From Flavobacterium araucananum (GTDB taxonomy: Bacteria > Bacteroidota > Bacteroidia > Flavobacteriales > Flavobacteriaceae): a DNA stretch of 64,000 nt. Below, piece after piece: positions 41,258-50,455 of the stretch (the first letter of the stretch is position 1; each line of letters begins with the position of its first letter). A program made the translations under genes and the position numbers. The stretch lies in contig NZ_MUGS01000002.1 of the NCBI RefSeq assembly GCF_002222055.1, positions 205,745 through 269,744 on the forward strand, written 5' to 3'. Below the pieces are notes generated by a model, which ran no database searches, was not told where the DNA came from, and saw only the letters and a program-made list of their open reading frames with translations.

Positions 41258-42862
41258 ATGGACAGTCACACAGTTTTCACGCAATCGATTTCGCTAAAGG
41301 AGTTAGGAATTGAAAATGCAAAAGTTCGCTACCAATTATCTGCTGATGAATTGCATGCGATTACTTTGCAATCAGGCCAAGGTGTTGAGAACTCTACAGG
41401 CGCATTGGCAATTAATACAGGTGAATTTACAGGGCGTTCTCCTCAGGATCGTTACATTGTAAGAGATAGTATTACTGAAGATCAGGTTTGGTGGGGAAAA
41501 GTAAATATTCCTTTTGAACCAGCTGCTTTTGAAAAACTATATAATAAGGTAACTCAGTTTTTATCAAACAAAGAGGTTTTTGTTCGTGATTCGTATGTTT
41601 GTTCTGATGCCAATTATAGATTAAATGTTCGCGTTGTTACAGAAACTGCCTGGTCTAATTTGTTTTGTTACAATATGTTTCTAAGACCGGAAGATTCAGA
41701 ATTAGCAAATTTCACCCCGGAATGGACGGTAATTTGTGCACCAAGTTTCATGGCAGATCCTGCTGTAGATGGTACACGCCAGTCTAATTTTGCTATTTTA
41801 GATTTTACAAAAAAAATAGCACTTATTGGTGGAACAGGTTATACAGGAGAAATGAAAAAAGGGATTTTCTCTGCTTTAAATTTCATTTTACCGGTTTTCA
41901 AAAATACTTTACCAATGCACTGTAGTGCCAATGTTGGTGAAGATGGAGATACTGCAATTTTCTTTGGATTATCAGGAACAGGAAAAACAACTTTATCAGC
42001 AGATCCTGCACGTAAATTAATTGGAGATGATGAACACGGTTGGACTGCAGAAAATACAGTTTTTAACTTTGAAGGTGGTTGTTACGCAAAAGTAATCAAC
42101 TTAACCGAAGAGAATGAACCGGACATTTTTAGAGCTATCAAAAAAGGAGCACTTTTAGAAAATGTGGTTTTTAAAGCAGGAACAAACGAAGTTGATTATG
42201 ATGATGTTTCCATCACACAAAATACTCGTGTAAGTTACCCAATAACACATATCGATAATATTCAGCCGGGATCTATAGGTCATAATCCTAAAAATATATT
42301 TTTCTTAACGGCAGATTCTTTTGGAATTTTGCCTCCAATCTCAAAATTAACTCCAGGTCAGGCAGCGTACCATTTTATCTCAGGATATACTGCAAAAGTT
42401 GCAGGAACAGAAGCTGGAGTAACAGAACCACAACCTAATTTCTCAGCTTGTTTTGGTGCACCATTTATGCCATTGCACCCAACACGTTATGCCGAAATGC
42501 TAACGAAAAAAATGAAAGACGCAGACGTAAAAGTTTGGTTGATCAACACCGGTTGGACAGGTGGAGCATACGGAACAGGAACTCGTATGAAACTAAAATA
42601 TACACGTGCCATGATTACCGCTGCATTAAACGGTGAATTGGACAATGTAGAATATAAAAATCATAAAGTGTTTGGAATCGCAAAACCACAATCATGTCCG
42701 AATGTGCCAAGTGAAATTTTAAATCCTAGAAATACTTGGGAAGATCCTGAGTTGTACGATAAAAAAGCAGTTGAATTGGCTCAGAAATTTAAAGCTAATT
42801 TCGCCAAATTTGAAGAGTTTGCAAACGCTGAAATTTTAGCCGGAGCACCGATTACAGAATAA
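41258..42862 (+). CDS. pckA: Phosphoenolpyruvate carboxykinase (ATP)
   Basis: This 534-residue enzyme converts oxaloacetate and ATP to phosphoenolpyruvate, CO2 and ADP for gluconeogenesis. Hallmarks are the early TGEFTGRSPQDRYIV, the P-loop GLSGTGKTTLSADPARKLIG (residues about 237-256) with GDDEHGW after it, GTGTRMKLKYTRAMI near the C-terminus and a Lys-rich active site in MKKGIFSALNF. The full family length is present. A terminator follows, so it is transcribed alone. Confidence 0.97.
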   Translation: MDSHTVFTQSISLKELGIENAKVRYQLSADELHAITLQSGQGVENSTGALAINTGEFTGRSPQDRYIVRDSITEDQVWWGKVNIPFEPAAFEKLYNKVTQFLSNKEVFVRDSYVCSDANYRLNVRVVTETAWSNLFCYNMFLRPEDSELANFTPEWTVICAPSFMADPAVDGTRQSNFAILDFTKKIALIGGTGYTGEMKKGIFSALNFILPVFKNTLPMHCSANVGEDGDTAIFFGLSGTGKTTLSADPARKLIGDDEHGWTAENTVFNFEGGCYAKVINLTEENEPDIFRAIKKGALLENVVFKAGTNEVDYDDVSITQNTRVSYPITHIDNIQPGSIGHNPKNIFFLTADSFGILPPISKLTPGQAAYHFISGYTAKVAGTEAGVTEPQPNFSACFGAPFMPLHPTRYAEMLTKKMKDADVKVWLINTGWTGGAYGTGTRMKLKYTRAMITAALNGELDNVEYKNHKVFGIAKPQSCPNVPSEILNPRNTWEDPELYDKKAVELAQKFKANFAKFEEFANAEILAGAPITE

Positions 42863-42882
42863 GGAAGATTACTAATTCAAAC

Positions 42883-42916
42883 TAAAAAAAGCTGTTCGTT
42901 ATGAACAGCTTTTTTG
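42883..42916 (+). terminator. Terminator of pckA
   Basis: AAAGCTGTTC / GAACAGCTTT with a T-run, about 20 bases past the stop. Confidence 0.85.
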
Positions 42917-42987
42917 TTATGTCTCAGTCTCAGTTTACAGTCCAAGTATTCAATCGCAGTTAAGAAACTGAATACTGAGACTGCAAA

Positions 42988-44058
42988 CTATTTCTTAGCT
43001 TCGTCGATACGTTTCTGGATCAAATCCCAGGTATAATAATGAAAAGTCATTCCGTTGCTCATCGCTACAAAAAGTCCGTTTTTAAAATTTCCTCCTAAAT
43101 TTATACTAGTCGCATCAGCGCCGTCGCATTCGATTGTTGATGTTGGGATTTCGGCTAACAAAGGATAATTGGCAGGATTGCCTTTTGCACCTTCTCTGGG
43201 ATATACCATAAAAGTATTTGCTTGCTGATTAGAGACTAAAATATATCCTGTAGAATCTGTTTTTTTATAAATAGCAATTCCTTCATTGTCGGCTTTAAAG
43301 CCTTTTTTTCCAAAAATAGTGATCTCTTTGTTATCGTTTAAAGCAGGATCGGCTTTGTATTTTCTAATCCCAAATTGTTCATCACAGTACAAAACAGTTC
43401 CCAATTCGTTATCAACCGCAATGGCTTCAATTTCTTTCTTTCCGCTATAAGCGCCAAATTTCCGAACGACTTTTGCAGTTGCAAATTTTCCGTTTCCAGA
43501 AAGTTCATATTGCCATAAGTAACTTCCCGATGGTCCTGATTTTCTGCCTACGATGGCAAAAATTTTACCATCGCTTTTTCTGGTATACAAAGCAATTCCC
43601 ATTGGATCACGCAGATCTTCACCGTCAAAAACAGCTATTCCGCCATTATCAATTGCTTTTAAATCAGGCAAACTAAAAATTCTTATTTTATTAGATTCAC
43701 GTTCTGTAGTTACAGCAACGTCTGTTTTTTTTCCGTCAATTACCAAACCGTAAGCGATATCTACATTGTTCGGGCGTTTTAAAACCTCTGATTTGGCAAC
43801 AATTTTTCCTTTTAAATCAAAAGCATACAAAGCACCGTCTGTATCCTTATCAGTCCCTACAATAATACTTTTTGATGCATCTGTTGGATGAATCCAGATC
43901 GATGGATCATCAGTATCGTGCGGTAAAGCCTGAGTAACAACGGTTGGTTTTACTGCATTTACAGCAACCGGCGCCAGTTTATTGTCTTTGCAAGCGATGA
44001 ATAGAGTGCTTAAAAGTAAAAAAACTATGATAGATTTATTTTTCATTACAGATTTCAT
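42988..44058 (-). CDS. Beta-propeller phytase, lipoprotein
   Basis: This 356-residue secreted phytase-like lipoprotein has a lipobox STLFIAC (Cys23) and BPP-type motifs: HDTDDPSIWIHPTDASKS, GTDKDTDGALYAFDL, GVRESNKIRIFSL-like TTERESNKIRIF, NELGTVLYCDEQFGI and FKADNEGIAIYKK. The family hydrolyses phytate in the presence of Ca2+ to release phosphate. A second start is possible at residue 5 (44046). It lies 62 bases downstream of a TonB-dependent receptor gene on the same strand. The pair looks like a phosphate acquisition operon. Confidence 0.88.
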   Translation of the reverse strand: MKSVMKNKSIIVFLLLSTLFIACKDNKLAPVAVNAVKPTVVTQALPHDTDDPSIWIHPTDASKSIIVGTDKDTDGALYAFDLKGKIVAKSEVLKRPNNVDIAYGLVIDGKKTDVAVTTERESNKIRIFSLPDLKAIDNGGIAVFDGEDLRDPMGIALYTRKSDGKIFAIVGRKSGPSGSYLWQYELSGNGKFATAKVVRKFGAYSGKKEIEAIAVDNELGTVLYCDEQFGIRKYKADPALNDNKEITIFGKKGFKADNEGIAIYKKTDSTGYILVSNQQANTFMVYPREGAKGNPANYPLLAEIPTSTIECDGADATSINLGGNFKNGLFVAMSNGMTFHYYTWDLIQKRIDEAKK

Positions 44059-44120
44059 TTTAATAAAATTAGACAGAACGGTTATGTTCTGTCTAATTTA
44101 AGAATTTTATAAATTGATTA

Positions 44121-46931
44121 TTACAAGTCAAGTTTTAACCCAAAATTGTATCGGGCCTGATAATACTCTGCTTGTTTGGTATGCGCCTCAACTCCTTGGT
44201 AGTAGCGTAAAGGCTGGTTTGTTAAGTTGTTAGCTTCGGCAAAAAGACGAAGTTTAGGTGTAATCTTGAACGAAGCATTTGCATCTAAAAAGAATTGTTT
44301 GTCGTAATAGCTGTCTTTGTAAGATTCTGAACCCAATTCGTCTAAATAATCTGAAGTGAAATTGGTCGAAACTCTGGCAGAAAAACGTTTGTTCTCCCAA
44401 GACAACGATCCGTTGAACATGTGTGGAGTTGTTCCCGGAAGACTGATATTATTTCTTTCGTTTCCGTCTTCGTCAGCAATTCCTTTTGCTTTAGATTTCG
44501 TGTACGTGTAGTTTAAATAAATACCAAATCCCTTAAGGAATTTACCCGGAAGGAAATCTAACTGACGTTGAAACGCCATTTCAAAGCCATAAACATCAAC
44601 TGTATCTCCGTTTCTTGATTGTAAAAATGACCAGTTTTCTCCCGCTGGAATTGGATTAGTCTGATTGGGGAAATCAGCCGCAAATTTTGCATCAGTATAT
44701 TGATTGTCACTATAGTTGTAAATAAAATTGTCTAGCCTCTTATAAAAAACACCACCTGAAATTAATCCAACAGATTTGAAATAATTCTCGGCCATAAAAT
44801 CATAATTATAGGAATAGGTAGCGTCAAGATCCGGATTTCCGGCTGTAATTTCTTTATCGGCAGCAATATTATTTACATAAGGAGCCAATGCATAATAGTC
44901 CGGTCTTGCCAAAGCCGTTGTAACAGCCGCTCTCAAAACGAGATCTTTTGTAGCATTATACTGCAACGAAATACTCGGTAGCAAGTTTGTATAGGCATTC
45001 GTCGTATTTATTTGACTCTCTAGTTTCTCTTCATCTAAAACGCGATTTCCTGTATAATCAATATGAGTATTTTCGACTCTGAAACCTAAAACCATAGAAA
45101 GTTTGTCGTTAAAATCCTGATCCCATCTTACGTAAGCGGCATAAATACTTTCTTTGGCATTATAATTTACCGCTAAAAACTCTGATGGATCTTCGGATTT
45201 TTTAAATAATGCAGCATTGTTTAAGTCCAGACTTCCCAGAAAATTTGCCGAAGCAAAACTTCCAGGAACATATTTGCTTCCCGGATTAAAGTTCTGACCA
45301 TCGTAATAACTGTTTTGAACTTGTGATAACAAAGCCATATCAGTATTGATTGGTGCATAAGCGTAGAAATTATTATCTCTTTCTTTTTCTTTTAATCGAA
45401 GTCTAAGCCCGGTTCTCAATCTTCCTTTTTCAGAAGGAATAATCGTAAAAGGAAAACGGATATTCACTTTTGCCCCAAATTCACTTTCGCTCGTTTCATT
45501 TGTATTTTCTGTAGCGGTTTGAAATTTGAACTTATCAAGAGATTCTCCGGTTGTTGTCATTAGCGGAAACCTGATATCAGACAAATCCTGAACCATATCC
45601 AGGCCTTTCTGACGGTATTCGATATAGCGTTCTCCAGGGCGATATTCTCTTGCTTTTGCATAATTGGCAGACCAGTCTAAATCTAGTTCGGAGTTGATTA
45701 AATGTTCTCCTCGAATCGAATAATTCTGAACACGTTGATCTTCTAATCTTCGGTTTTTATCACGATTATTATCAACCCCTCCTTTTGTCTGACGTTTTAC
45801 ACGACCTTTAAAACCTGTAATTTGTTCGCCATTATAAATAGGTGCAATGTCATCATAAGTAGTTCTAAAACGGTTTTCTCTGTCGTCTCTCCAGTTATAA
45901 ATTGCGTTGGCAAAAATCGTATTGTTCTCATCAAATTTATAGTCTAATGCCACAGATCCGCTACGACGAATACGTTGTACATCATATTTTCTAATTTCTG
46001 ATGCCTGTAGATATTCATTCCCGAATTTATCTTTTACCCATTCGTTTTCGATATTATCAGATCCGTAATTTACATTATTATAAGAACCGCTAAAAACAGC
46101 TCCTAATTTATTGTCAAAAAAACGGTTTCCGTAAACTAAACCAGCAGTATAGGTTGCATGCTCACGTATTGGCATAAAACCACCGGCAAGTGTGGCTGAG
46201 ATTCTTTGGCCGTTAGGTGTTGCTCTGGTTACCAAATTTACAGACCCTCCAATTGCATCAGCATCCATGTCAGAAGTCAGGGTTTTGTTGACTTCGATTG
46301 TCGAAATCATATCAGATGGAATTAAATCCATTTGCACGTTTCTGTTGTCTCCTTCGGCAGACGGGATTCGATCACCATTTAAAGTTACCGAGTTCAATGA
46401 CGGAGCCAAACCTCTAATGATAATGTTACGTGCTTCGCCCTGATCATTTTGCATTGTAATTCCCGGGACACGTTTTAAGGCATCTCCAACGTTTGCATCA
46501 GGAAACCGCCCCATTTGATCAGATGAAATGATGTTTCCGATATTTTTGCTGTTTTTTTGTTGGTTTAAAGCTTTTGCCTGGCCTTTTAGAATATCTCCAA
46601 CAATAACCTCATTTAGTTCTGTTCCTGAAGTTTTAAGGGCAAAATCGATGACGTTATTTTTACTTTGTTCTACAGTGATCTCTTGAGTTATCGCAGTATA
46701 TCCTATATATTTTACTTCTACTTTGTAAGTTCCAACATTGATGTTAAGCAATTCAAAACGACCGTTATAATCTGAAACCGTGTATTTGTTTTCACCTACA
46801 ATTTGAATCATCGCTCCCGGTAAAGGAAGTTTATCATCAATATCTAATACTTTTCCGGAGATTATTGCTTTTTGAGCATAACCTGAAAAGGCTAATAGCA
46901 TGAATGTTACTACTAAATAAATTTTTTTCAT
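44121..46931 (-). CDS. TonB-dependent receptor with CarboxypepD_reg-like domain
   Basis: This 936-residue outer-membrane receptor has a signal peptide (MKKIYLVVTFMLLAFSGYAQ). A carboxypeptidase-regulatory-like domain (about 22-100, KAIISGKVLDIDDKLPLPGA) precedes a plug with QMGRFPDANVGDALKRVPGI and RNIIIRGLAPSLNSVTLNGD. A 22-strand barrel ends in an aromatic strand (YYQARYNFGLKLDL). Together with the phytase downstream it probably takes up a phosphorylated inositol or phosphate product. An inverted repeat with several TAACA motifs lies in the 240-base upstream region. Confidence 0.9.
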   Translation of the reverse strand: MKKIYLVVTFMLLAFSGYAQKAIISGKVLDIDDKLPLPGAMIQIVGENKYTVSDYNGRFELLNINVGTYKVEVKYIGYTAITQEITVEQSKNNVIDFALKTSGTELNEVIVGDILKGQAKALNQQKNSKNIGNIISSDQMGRFPDANVGDALKRVPGITMQNDQGEARNIIIRGLAPSLNSVTLNGDRIPSAEGDNRNVQMDLIPSDMISTIEVNKTLTSDMDADAIGGSVNLVTRATPNGQRISATLAGGFMPIREHATYTAGLVYGNRFFDNKLGAVFSGSYNNVNYGSDNIENEWVKDKFGNEYLQASEIRKYDVQRIRRSGSVALDYKFDENNTIFANAIYNWRDDRENRFRTTYDDIAPIYNGEQITGFKGRVKRQTKGGVDNNRDKNRRLEDQRVQNYSIRGEHLINSELDLDWSANYAKAREYRPGERYIEYRQKGLDMVQDLSDIRFPLMTTTGESLDKFKFQTATENTNETSESEFGAKVNIRFPFTIIPSEKGRLRTGLRLRLKEKERDNNFYAYAPINTDMALLSQVQNSYYDGQNFNPGSKYVPGSFASANFLGSLDLNNAALFKKSEDPSEFLAVNYNAKESIYAAYVRWDQDFNDKLSMVLGFRVENTHIDYTGNRVLDEEKLESQINTTNAYTNLLPSISLQYNATKDLVLRAAVTTALARPDYYALAPYVNNIAADKEITAGNPDLDATYSYNYDFMAENYFKSVGLISGGVFYKRLDNFIYNYSDNQYTDAKFAADFPNQTNPIPAGENWSFLQSRNGDTVDVYGFEMAFQRQLDFLPGKFLKGFGIYLNYTYTKSKAKGIADEDGNERNNISLPGTTPHMFNGSLSWENKRFSARVSTNFTSDYLDELGSESYKDSYYDKQFFLDANASFKITPKLRLFAEANNLTNQPLRYYQGVEAHTKQAEYYQARYNFGLKLDL

Positions 46932-47037
46932 TGTGTTTTAGTTTGATTTCTTGCGAAACTAGAACCTTAATGTTATTAAAGGCGATAGAAAAAATTAACA
47001 TAGTGTTATGATTCCTTTCCAACATTAGAAATAGATT

Positions 47038-47054
47038 AATGTTAAAATAACATT
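47038..47054 (-). promoter_or_regulatory. Inverted repeat upstream of the receptor gene, candidate operator
   Basis: AATGTTA AAA TAACATT is a perfect 7-bp-arm palindrome, 107 bases upstream of the receptor ATG. TAACA-like motifs recur near 46971, 46997 and 47021. A phosphate-responsive regulator is a plausible binder, but nothing in the window names it. Confidence 0.4.
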
Positions 47055-47128
47055 TAACAAAAAAGGATTTTTTATTGATGCAAGTAAAAACAAATCAACT
47101 ATTTACATCAGAATTAAATTTTTGGCGT

Positions 47129-47136
47129 TAAATTTG
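47129..47136 (+). promoter_or_regulatory. Candidate -7 box of the DUF4407 gene
   Basis: TAAATTTG at 47129-47136, 32 bases before the DUF4407 ATG, fits the Bacteroidetes -7 consensus. The -33 element is not obvious. Confidence 0.45.
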
Positions 47137-47167
47137 CCCTATCAATCACAATCAAAAATCATCAATC

Positions 47168-48268
47168 ATGTTAAAACAATTTTTTATCCTCTGCTCTGGG
47201 GCTGATCGGGACTTACTCGATAATTGCTCAGAAGGCGAACAAACCAAATATGTTGGTATTGGAGCCACCGTTTTTTTTACCGCTGTTATGGCTTTTCTTG
47301 CAAGTGCCTATGCGCTTTTTACTGTTTTTGACTCAATTTATCCAGCTTTAATTTTTGGATTTGTATGGAGTTTACTCATTTTTAATTTAGATCGTTTTAT
47401 TGTTTCAACAATTAAAAAAAGAGACCGTTTTCTTGATGAATTTCTTCAGGCAACACCTCGAATTTTGTTGGCGGTTATTATTGCCATTGTAATTTCTAAA
47501 CCTTTGGAGATTAAAATTTTTGAAAAAGAAATCAATACCGTTTTATTAAAAGAAAAAAATGAAATGGAATTGGCAAATAAAAAGCAAGTTGGTAATTACT
47601 TCAAATCAGATGTAGATAAAAATAAAGCTGAGATTGCGGCTTTAAAAAATGATATCCTTGCAAAAGAAAAAGAAGTAAACGCTTTGTATTCAACATATAT
47701 TACAGAAGCCGAAGGAACGACGGGAACTAAAAAGCTGGGCAAAGGACCCGTTTATAAAGAGAAGCGAGACAAACACGATGCTTCCTTAAAAGAATTAGCA
47801 GTTTTAAAAACAACTAATGAGGCCAAAATTGCCGAAAAAGAAAAAACAGGTAAACAACTACAAGCCGATTTAGATAAAAAAGTCTTGCAAACTCAACCTA
47901 TTATTGAAGGTTTTGATGGTTTAATGGCTCGTATAAACGCTTTAGATAAATTGCCCTGGTTGCCATCATTCTTTATTATGTTGTTGTTTCTCGCGATCGA
48001 AACTTCTCCAATTATAGCTAAATTACTGGCCCCTAAAGGCGAATTCGATTTTAAACAGGAAGAAGCCGAAACAGCAATGAAAGCTACTTTGGTACAAAAT
48101 AAATACCAGCGTGAATTATTGGTAAAAACAAGTGCTTCAATGCACGATAGGGTTTATGCTGATATTGCCGGGGATAAAAATTTATACGATTTGCAACGAA
48201 AGAAAGCAACAGAATTGTTGGAACTGCAAGCGCATAGTTTTGTAGAAAAACAAAAAGCGACTTTGTAA
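47168..48268 (+). CDS. DUF4407 membrane protein
   Basis: This 366-residue protein has three N-terminal membrane helices (about 30-55, 58-78, 93-113), a coiled-coil-like region (about 140-245, rich in Lys/Glu/Ala with EIAALKNDILAKEKEVNAL and KEKTGKQLQADLDKK) and one further helix near 265-285 (LPSFFIMLLFLAIETSP). The pattern matches DUF4407 proteins, which are common in Bacteroidetes and have no proven function. It is monocistronic with a terminator at 48325. Confidence 0.8.
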   Translation: MLKQFFILCSGADRDLLDNCSEGEQTKYVGIGATVFFTAVMAFLASAYALFTVFDSIYPALIFGFVWSLLIFNLDRFIVSTIKKRDRFLDEFLQATPRILLAVIIAIVISKPLEIKIFEKEINTVLLKEKNEMELANKKQVGNYFKSDVDKNKAEIAALKNDILAKEKEVNALYSTYITEAEGTTGTKKLGKGPVYKEKRDKHDASLKELAVLKTTNEAKIAEKEKTGKQLQADLDKKVLQTQPIIEGFDGLMARINALDKLPWLPSFFIMLLFLAIETSPIIAKLLAPKGEFDFKQEEAETAMKATLVQNKYQRELLVKTSASMHDRVYADIAGDKNLYDLQRKKATELLELQAHSFVEKQKATL

Positions 48269-48324
48269 GTTGAAAGTTATAAAGTCAAAAGTCAAAAGTT
48301 AAAAGTCAGAGTATAGACTTGAAA

Positions 48325-48363
48325 ATAAAAGCCAGAAATATTTCTATTTCTGGCTTTTTTATT
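48325..48363 (+). terminator. Terminator after the DUF4407 gene
   Basis: AAAAGCCAGAAATA / TATTTCTGGCTTTT with a T6 run. Confidence 0.82.
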
Positions 48364-48393
48364 TTAGACAAAGGTTAAAACTTTCAGACTAAA

Positions 48394-49107
48394 CTACATA
48401 TAGCTTAAAATCTCTTTTTTGTAAGTATCATATTCACCTTGCATGATTAAACCATTATCAAGCAATTTTTTATAATTCTGTAATTTATCAAAAAGTTCTT
48501 CTTTAGATAATTCGCTTAATTTACGATCTGCTGTCGAAGGTTGCGCTTGCTGAATAGGCTCAAAAGTTTCGTAAGGTGTTGTTGTTGCAGGCAAAATTTC
48601 GGCATAATTTGTTACCTCTTCTGTTTCAACTTCTTCAACATCGTCTTCAGAATCATCTTCTGTCTCAATAGTTTGAGTTGTTTCTGTAATAGGTGCTTGT
48701 GCAACAACCGGATTTTTAAGTAAATCTAATTGTTCTTTAGCGTATGTATAAATTTTTCTAGCCTGAGTTTTTGGGATATAATCGATCGAAATAGTCAAGT
48801 CTGTCTGAGTGCCAAATGAAAACTCAGAACCCAAAATGTTTTCTTTTACAAAAGTACTTGTAATATCATCCCAGGTATAATCCGTAAAATCCATTGAAAG
48901 CCCTAAATTTTTAGGTTTACAAATGATGATACGTTTGTTGGTTAAGATTATGCTATCTGGAAAAACAGTAATTGCTGGTTTTTTTTGAACCGCGATATAG
49001 CCAATTTCTTCGTTTTTCATCAATAAATCATTGAGTTTCGAAGTGATTTTTTCAATCGCTTTTGGATCTTGTTCTTCGTTCAGAAATTTTTTAAATTGTT
49101 CTTTCAT
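48394..49107 (-). CDS. PH-like domain protein with SHOCT tail
   Basis: This 237-residue soluble protein has an N-terminal bacterial PH-like domain (about 1-130), including NEEIGYIAVQKKPAITVFPD, IILTNKRIIICKPKNL and FTDYTWDDITSTFVKENI. An acidic linker (about 140-185, rich in Glu, Asp and Thr) follows. The C-terminus is a SHOCT-like motif of about 40 residues (SELSKEELFDKLQNYKKLLD). SHOCT motifs often mediate oligomerization. Function unknown. It faces DUF4407 across the terminator. Confidence 0.75.
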   Translation of the reverse strand: MKEQFKKFLNEEQDPKAIEKITSKLNDLLMKNEEIGYIAVQKKPAITVFPDSIILTNKRIIICKPKNLGLSMDFTDYTWDDITSTFVKENILGSEFSFGTQTDLTISIDYIPKTQARKIYTYAKEQLDLLKNPVVAQAPITETTQTIETEDDSEDDVEEVETEEVTNYAEILPATTTPYETFEPIQQAQPSTADRKLSELSKEELFDKLQNYKKLLDNGLIMQGEYDTYKKEILSYM

Positions 49108-49177
49108 GTCTATAAGTTGCTAATTTGCAAATTAATTGAGTTGTTAAGTTTTTTATCTTACGATGCAAATGTAATGC

Positions 49178-49549
49178 CTAATTTTCTAATTCAATAATTT
49201 CATTCTGAATTTTCTTTGTCAAACTTTTGAAAACCAACTCATACGAATGATCGATTAATTCTTTTACAAAAGAAGTCGATAAATTCCCCTTTAAGCCAAT
49301 AGTGTTCCAATGTACTTTGCTCATGTGAAAGCCCGGTTTTATCTCGTCATATTCAGCTCGTAATTCCTGAGCACGTTCCGGATCGCATTTTAAATTGACC
49401 GAAGGTTCATTTTTCTCCCACTGCAATAAGGAAGATAAAGCAAACATTTTGCCGCCAACTTTAAATACCAGAGTGTCTTCATCAAAAGGAAAATGCTCGC
49501 TGGCTCCCTTTTTTGAAAGACAATATTCGTAATACGTTTCTAAATTCAT
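49178..49549 (-). CDS. MmcQ/YjbR-family DNA-binding protein
   Basis: This 123-residue protein starts MNLETYYEYCLSKKGASEHF, followed by PFDEDTLVFKVGGKMFALSS and VNLKCDPERAQELRAEYDEI, then PGFHMSKVHWNTIGLKG. That is the MmcQ/YjbR (CyaY-like fold) pattern. These bind DNA or act as small transcription-associated proteins; biological role uncertain. It may share an operon with the two genes upstream (DUF4260, GNAT). Confidence 0.85.
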   Translation of the reverse strand: MNLETYYEYCLSKKGASEHFPFDEDTLVFKVGGKMFALSSLLQWEKNEPSVNLKCDPERAQELRAEYDEIKPGFHMSKVHWNTIGLKGNLSTSFVKELIDHSYELVFKSLTKKIQNEIIELEN

Positions 49550-49557
49550 ATTATTTT

Positions 49558-49911
49558 TTATTTACCAATTTCACCTAAATGAGTGTATTTAAAACCTTTT
49601 TCATATTTTAATCCATAACCAAAAATTCGATCCATAGCAGAATGAGAAAATAGAATGATTCCCGCCAATTGTATACTTTCGATTTTTAAATAACTACCTG
49701 CGATATATAATAAAACTGCAATTGCTTTATGATGAAATACATTATAAAAAAATGCGCCGCTTTTGTTTCCAAATAGATATCCAAACATTGACAAATCCGG
49801 AGCTAAAAGTAAAACTAAAAACCACCACCAATGATACGTTAAAAGACTAAATAAATAGATTCCGAGGATAAATAAGCCTAACTCTTCAAGTTTAGTTATT
49901 GTTTTCATCAT
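49558..49911 (-). CDS. DUF4260 membrane protein
   Basis: This 117-residue protein is almost entirely hydrophobic with four membrane helices. It matches DUF4260 (YHWWWFLVLLLAPDLSMFGY, KIESIQLAGIILFSHSAMDR, FGYGLKYEKGFKYTHLG). Function unknown. It overlaps the upstream GNAT gene by four bases (ATGA at 49908-49911), so the two are translationally coupled, and the MmcQ-like gene follows nine bases later. Confidence 0.82.
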   Translation of the reverse strand: MMKTITKLEELGLFILGIYLFSLLTYHWWWFLVLLLAPDLSMFGYLFGNKSGAFFYNVFHHKAIAVLLYIAGSYLKIESIQLAGIILFSHSAMDRIFGYGLKYEKGFKYTHLGEIGK

Positions 49912-50306
49912 AGTTTTTTCTCCATTAATTTTTCAGGATGTTCCAATTGAGTAAAGCCAAATTTACGATATAAAAAATGAGCATCAGTTGTAGCCAATCG
50001 CCAGATTTTAATGTCTTTTAGAATTGGTTCGTTCATCATATTTTCGATTAAAATGGATGAATATCCTTTTCCACGATGTTCTTCGGTAATAAAAACATCC
50101 ATAACATATCCAAAAACGACATAATCTGTAATTACGCGTGCAAAGCCAATTTGTTTGTCATTCAGGTAAATTCCAAAACAAACCGAAGCATCAATTGTAG
50201 TTTGAACTTCATCGATTGTTCTTCCCGCAGCCCAATAAATATCCTTTAGGAAATTTTGAATAAACGGAACGTCAAGTTTAGTTTTATCTGTAGAAACGTT
50301 AATCAT
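49908..50306 (-). CDS. GNAT-family N-acetyltransferase
   Basis: This 132-residue single-domain GNAT enzyme has motif A with VMDVFITEEHRGKGYSSILI, which is the acetyl-CoA pyrophosphate loop (RGKGYSS). The C-terminal YRKFGFTQLEHPEKLM is motif B. It transfers an acetyl group to an unknown amine. It is the first gene of a three-gene run with DUF4260 and MmcQ. Confidence 0.87.
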   Translation of the reverse strand: MINVSTDKTKLDVPFIQNFLKDIYWAAGRTIDEVQTTIDASVCFGIYLNDKQIGFARVITDYVVFGYVMDVFITEEHRGKGYSSILIENMMNEPILKDIKIWRLATTDAHFLYRKFGFTQLEHPEKLMEKKL

Positions 50307-50455
50307 ATTGGTTTAGTTTTTTCTGTCACGAATTACATGAATTTACACTAATTTCTTTATTCTTATTTTGATACAGATTAAATCATTTTAATCCCTTAAT
50401 CTGTGGCAAAAAAACAGGATTAGCTTGTGTAAATTTGTGTAATTCGTGGCAAACT
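50307..50455. repeat. Repeats of the CACGAATTAC / CAGATTAAATC family
   Basis: TGTCACGAATTACATG, ATACAGATTAAATCATTTTAATCCCTTAATCTGTGG and GTGTAATTCGTGGCAAAC form an inverted cluster (50323-50453). It may serve as a terminator for the cyclase-family gene, whose stop codon is at 50456. Confidence 0.6.
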
